Shown piece after piece: positions 1 through 64,000 of a stretch of 64,000 bases of DNA. The position numbers and the translations under genes were made by a program. Positions within the stretch are counted from its first letter, which is position 1. Every line of letters begins with the position of its first letter. This DNA comes from Phymorhynchus buccinoides (taxonomy: Eukaryota; Mollusca; Gastropoda; Neogastropoda; Raphitomidae): the NCBI GenBank assembly GCA_017654935.2, contig CM065687.1, forward strand, positions 21,226,031-21,290,030, read 5' to 3'. The notes below the pieces were generated by a model. It made no database searches. It saw only the letters and a list, made by a program, of their open reading frames with translations, and was not told where the DNA came from.

Positions 1-48
<48 letters not shown>
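1..48 (+). repeat. (CT)n microsatellite
   Basis: Pure dinucleotide run at the window edge; it continues upstream. Confidence 0.98.
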
Positions 49-50
<2 letters not shown>

Positions 51-384
51 AAGTACGCACAACTTAATGTAAACACATACATATACACACGTAAACGCAT
101 GCATCTAAACAAACCCATGCAGGCCCATGCATGCAAACATACACACACTACAAACGTCTCAGTGCATTCGGACAGCCGTGAGGCTATCGTTCTAACAGAC
201 GCCGCGATTGATAGTTTGGCCATTATGACGTCACTAATACAGAGCCGCCAAAGATCAAAGATTCGGAGTCGTGTTTCGGACAGTCGTGATTCGGACAGTC
301 GTGGCATTCCCAGGCTTACTACTGTTGCTTCTATCCCCTCCGCATCTTGGCTACAGTAACAAACCCCGTTCTTCTCTGGGGCAG

Positions 385-60008
<59,624 letters not shown>

Positions 60009-60143
60009 ACCAACTGTTTGGGGACGCGCGCGCGCAGAGAGAGAGAGAAATATACTATACTGGGGCGCACAGAGTGAGAGAGAAATATACTATACTGGGG
60101 CGAACGAGAGAGAGAGAGAGAGAGAGTTTATTTTCTGTAGAAC

Positions 60144-60149
60144 AATAAA
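60144..60149 (+). promoter_or_regulatory. candidate poly(A) signal AATAAA
   Basis: First AATAAA after the stop, 136 bp downstream, in an AT-rich setting followed by T-rich sequence. A 3' UTR of about 150 bp is implied. It contains two copies of a ~25-bp unit (60040-60105) followed by (GA)n. Confidence 0.5.
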
Positions 60150-60224
60150 TTATTTGATTATTGATGTTCTCTTTATTTTCAAAGAAGTTCCCCTCCCTGA
60201 AGAAAAAAAAGCCCACTGGTTTTA

Positions 60225-61260
60225 ATGTTTTATTTACGAAAGAAACATGAACAAGAATGCCCACCTGATGCACAATCCCAATCATTGCTGCAGGCGATTA
60301 ACTCTAGAATGATGCGTCTTGAGGACACGTTTGATGAGAAAAAGATAGAAAAGAAAATAGAAGAAGTTGTTGATGCTAAAGTAGCTGAGGCTATGGAAGA
60401 GAAGGAAGACAGAAAAAAATGAAAGCATAACATCATTATCACAAAACTTGATGGAAAGTGGCAAGGAAGCAAAAAGAAGAGAGAGACAAGGATGATCCGA
60501 AGCTGGTACAACAGACACTGCGCAAGGTGACAGAGATAGTGTAAAGTGAAGTGGTGAGTGTGACAAGAGTGGGGGGGGGGGGGGGGGGGGCAGATTATAG
60601 GCTCATGAAAGTGGTTCTGAAAACTGAGGGGGGGGGGGGGAAATCCAAGACATCATAAGAAATGCTCCCAAAAAGCGACAGAACCAAACAAAAGAATATA
60701 CTTTAACCCAGACCAGACACCAAAAGAAAAGGAGATTCACAAAGCACTGAGGAAAGAGAACCCTTTCAACACTAGCCATTCATCAGCCTAACTTTACCAT
60801 TAAACTTACCCAGGTAGAGAATAGATTCCGTCTGCAATATTGGGGATTCGTCTGTAACATGCATAAAATAGGGCCTATCCTTACCTCCCAAAATTAAGAA
60901 CATAAGGTGATTGTATACCAGACCCCTCATTTGATGCCTTTCAGTGACATGGGTGTTAAATCATTGTGGTGCCAAGAGGCGACAGTGGCGATGGAAGGGT
61001 TTTAAAGGAGAGAGGAGATGATGGGGCAGAGAATCTGGTGATAAGAGGGAAGGAAGGATCAGAGGGACAGGGACAGGGGTTCATCCTCAAACGGACAGGG
61101 AGACAGAAAGTTACTCCATGAACAGAGACCTGTACATAGTGTAAATAGATGTTTTGGAAAAAAGAGAATGAGATATAATTATGTGAATGAGAGTAGCAAT
61201 CATTTCAATGTACTATGATTATTATAATGTTGATAGCTTCCCAAATAAAAAGAATGAACT
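60225..61260 (+). pseudogene. LINE ORF1 remnant and start of ORF2 endonuclease
   Basis: Coiled-coil stretch (LEDTFDEKKIEKKIEEVVDA), then NIIITKL, KLVQQTLRKVTEI, RIYFNPDQTPKEKEIHKALR and, after an inserted MITE, AENLVIRG, all typical of LINE ORF1 nucleic-acid-binding proteins. Several frameshifts and stops. 61200-61258 reads YNVDSFPNKKNELLT, as in the endonuclease start at 63310. Confidence 0.75.
60762..61003 (+). mobile_element. TTAA MITE, copy 6
   Basis: Same family, inserted in the LINE ORF1 remnant, which resumes after it. Confidence 0.86.
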
Positions 61261-61770
61261 GCTCACTGCTTTAAGACCACAGCTGATGTCCAACTGAGAT
61301 GGTTTCAAACTCATACATAGACTGCTCTCAACCCAAAAATATTTGTTTCTAAGAAAAACAATTGATTCTCCAACTTGCTTTTTTTGCAATCAGGAAGAGC
61401 AGACAATTCCTCACATGTTACATGATTGTGTTGTCATTCAAAAAATTTGGAATGAATTTAAAAATATGTTAAAGGACAAATGTCAGCACTGTGATAACAT
61501 GGAGATAAGCAATGAATTAATGTTTTGAGGTTAAACCAAATACAAGAACTGATGAAGTAATAGACCTTATGATTCTATTGGCTAAATTTTATATTTATAA
61601 ATGTAAGCTTCAGGCTGTTCACCCTAACCTTCAGGCTTTTGTTGCTGTATTGAAAAATAGATATAACATTAAAAAAATATGCATCTGTCTTAAATGGGAG
61701 ACTTGGTGGTATTTTTTTCATGCCAGGTGGCGTGACACTCGAGAGGGGCTTATCACGCTATATTCTTAGT
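61260..61770 (+). pseudogene. LINE ORF2 C-terminal remnant
   Basis: TTADVQLRWFQTHI, then CFFCNQEEQTIPHMLHDC, a Cx2C...Hx3-4C zinc-binding signature of LINE reverse transcriptase C-termini, then FYIYKCKLQ and WETWW. Everything between the endonuclease start and this point is deleted. Confidence 0.75.
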
Positions 61771-61905
61771 TGGGCGTAGTGAGAGAGAGAGAGAGGGTTG
61801 GACTCCTCTCTATCTCTCGCTCTCTCTTTATCCCCAACTAAGAACATAGAGGGGATTAGCCCCACTCGAGTGTCATGCCATCTGGCGTGAAAATAATCCC
61901 ACTAA
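61715..61905. repeat. inverted duplication of the LINE 3' end
   Basis: GGTGGCGTGACACTCGAGAG through ATTCTTAGTTGGG is followed, after a GA/CT-rich loop, by its near-perfect reverse complement (arms about 60 bp). Confidence 0.88.
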
Positions 61906-62257
61906 GTCCCCCATTATACAGCAAGAAGGTTTGAAGAAGATTGGTTCCCTTACCTCTCGGTTATTTCCTAACTTACCTCTCGGTTATTTCCTAACTTCAT
62001 CTTATCTCCCCTTCCCCAAGTTCTTGTTGGGGTGTTTTTTTCTCCTGTATAATAGACCACATGCATCATAAAGCTGTATATTATATATTGTAGCTTTGTG
62101 TGCAAATGTTACATTTAACATGAGCTTCCTTTTTGTGCATTACCCATTATGACTTGCAGTATACTGCTTCTCATAAAAGTCACTCTTGATAGTGCTGAAA
62201 GTGTACCCCACACAGCGGAGGGAGGGGGGCGGGGAGTGAGAAAGTTGAATGTAGTTA
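61906..62257 (+). other. intergenic, no feature recognised
   Basis: A short tandem duplication (TTACCTCTCGGTTATTTCC) near 61950-61995, then AT-rich sequence. Confidence 0.5.
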
Positions 62258-62819
62258 CAGACAAACCCCTATTTTACGACCTTCTGTTAAGCTACCACCT
62301 CTCATTTGAGACCGGATTTGTTGGCACAGATGCATTTTACTATGTAAACGACCTCTCTTAAATGACTTCCTCTAAAACGCGACTTACGACCGCCATTTTG
62401 TTGGTTTTTACGACCGTTGCTGTCGTCTGCATAGACTTCGAGCAAAGGGAAACAACCACGGTCAAGGGCCTGAAAGCGGAGTCGCTTCCCTTGTTGTAGA
62501 AAAGATGGCGGAGAGCGTAGGAAAAGCACAAAAACCACTGACTTTGAAAAAGAAAACCACTGACTTTGGACGAGAGTGGAGGTGATTAAAAGAAGTCAGC
62601 AAAGTGAAACTGTAATATCGATTGCACAATCCTATGGAGTTGGAAAGACCCAAATCCAGTTTTAATATGTCATTGTATGTGTGCATGAAGAAGAGAGTAT
62701 GAACTGTGCTGAACTTTTTCTTTCTACGGCTGCCAGTGAAAACCTCCGTCATACGACCCCTCCAATTTACGACCGATTTTTCCGGACATTTTGGAAGTTT
62801 TAAAATAGAGGTTTGTCTG
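62258..62819 (-). mobile_element. pogo/Tigger-like MITE (562 bp)
   Basis: Ends CAGACAAACCCCTATTTTA / TAAAATAGAGGTTTGTCTG, TA on both sides. The interior near 62505-62670 reads, with frame changes, MAESVGKAQKPLTLKK and VISIAQSYGVGKTQIQF, like the N-terminal CENP-B-type helix-turn-helix of pogo transposases. Confidence 0.8.
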
Positions 62820-62821
62820 TA

Positions 62822-63290
62822 TTCAGCATGTGTGTGTGTATGAGTGTTGCGAGTTACTGTTGATGTTACTATCATCAGTAATATTGTTGATGATGGTGAT
62901 GGCGATCTCGATGATAGGGATGATGAGGAGGATTGCAGTGTTACTGTTATTAAATATCAAGTATGAGAATTATGCCTGCCATTTCTATTGTCTTTGCTGT
63001 TGTCCATTCTACAATTATCAGTGTTGTCATTATTTGTATTATTATCTTTATTTTATCATCAGAATTCATAACTGTTGTTATTGTCATCGTCATCATTGTT
63101 GTTGCTACCATTATTATTACTGTGGTTGTTGCTACGCATCATACTACAGTCACTTTCATTTATTATTATTGTTCTTATTGCTATGTCCATTGAGTGGTGT
63201 TTGGTGATTATTGTCTTTAATGTTGCTTTCAAAACAATCACTATATTCTGTGTGTGCATGTGTATGGGTTTTTTGTATGCTTAACTTGTA
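62822..63290 (+). other. intergenic (ATT/GTT)n-rich sequence
   Basis: Imperfect TTA/TTG/TCA trinucleotide repeats; ORFs here are low-complexity. Confidence 0.6.
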
Positions 63291-63771
63291 AAAAATGTTT
63301 TTAAAAAATGTCAATACAAAAAAAAATATTAAAAAGAATGAACTGCTAATTAGAATAGATGAATTAAAACCCGATATCATAGCACTAACTGAAATAATCC
63401 CCAAATCAAAAATAGGAGAAGAAATTACCTGGTTATGATCATTGATGTATTCTTTAACAGCACTAGACCTTATATAGAGGGACAGTTCTATATGTTAAGC
63501 AGGCTTTAAAACCAGTGGAATGTGTACATCTTAGCAACACAGACTTTGATGAAAGTGTATGGTGCAGCATAAATGGAATTAACCATGAACTTGTTTTAAT
63601 TGGCTGCGTTTACAGAAGACATAATGACACCGAGGAAAATACGGACAAGCTTTTCGACTTGTTAAAGGGAAGGAAAGTAAATTGATTTAATAAAGTTTGC
63701 ATCATAGGTGATTTTAATTTACCTACGGTAAATTGGGATGGTAGAGAGAGCAATCAGACAGAAAATCATAT
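63290..63771 (+). pseudogene. LINE ORF2 endonuclease-domain remnant
   Basis: IDELKPDIIALTEIIPKSK, VLIGCVYRRHNDTEEN and IIGDFNLPTVNWDGRES match APE-type endonucleases of non-LTR retrotransposons. Contains in-frame stops and is cut by a TTAA MITE. Confidence 0.8.
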
Positions 63772-64000
63772 TAACCCTTTCAGCACCAATGTCGACTTTT
63801 ATCACTACATTGGTTTTACACCCATGTCACTAGAGGGCATCAGGTCAGAGCCTGTTGTCTGGAGACCCTGTTTTCTTGATTTAGGGAGGTGGGGATGGGC
63901 CTGATGTTTCATATGTCACAGAGGAATTCTCAATATTGCAGAGAATATTTTTTCTCTACCCAGTTAGGTTTAAGGGTATTTATTGGCCGAAAAATGGCTG
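63772..64000 (-). mobile_element. TTAA MITE, copy 7 (cut by window end)
   Basis: Preceded by TTAA and inserted in the LINE endonuclease remnant. Runs off the window. Confidence 0.86.

Overview
This is eukaryotic, intron-rich genomic DNA. Dense simple-sequence repeats, tRNA-derived SINEs, CR1/L2-like LINE remnants, many MITE-type DNA transposons and a receptor phosphatase carrying multi-EGF modules suggest a lophotrochozoan, most likely a marine mollusc (possibly a gastropod). The organism is inferred, not proven.

One host gene fills 385-60008 on the + strand: the 5'-incomplete end of a receptor-type protein tyrosine phosphatase (RPTP). I can place 29 exons with GT-AG junctions, and the phases agree throughout. 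They total 3,710 coding bases, or 1,235 residues in this window. Exons 1-10 each encode one laminin-type EGF-like module (eight cysteines; six in exon 3), all phase 1-1. Exon 11 is the transmembrane helix and exons 12-14 the juxtamembrane linker. Exons 14-22 encode phosphatase domain D1, with an intact HCSAGVGRTG signature but a WMD instead of WPD loop. Exons 23-29 encode D2, which looks catalytically dead because the signature Arg is lost (QCIDGTAASG). The stop is at 60006-60008, with AATAAA at 60144. Upstream EGF exons and the signal peptide lie outside the window.

Introns make up about 94% of the locus and hold nested repeats: six hAT-type elements, most keeping only an N-terminal zinc-finger fragment; a TA-flanked mariner-like foldback MITE (5 copies); a TTAA-flanked MITE (at least 7 copies); a ~570-bp long-inverted-repeat MITE (4 copies); two pogo/Tigger-like MITEs; tRNA-derived SINEs; and a CR1/L2-like LINE split by a hAT insertion. 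Downstream of the gene (60200-64000) are pieces of another LINE, a pogo-like MITE and TTAA MITEs.

The most interesting signal is at the 5' splice donors. At five exons (6, 8, 14, 25, 28) the 3' end of the exon plus its donor site has been duplicated into the following intron; after exon 6 it became a 13-copy, 32-bp array. About ten other donors are followed within ~30 bp by a microsatellite. I saw no comparable duplication of a whole acceptor.
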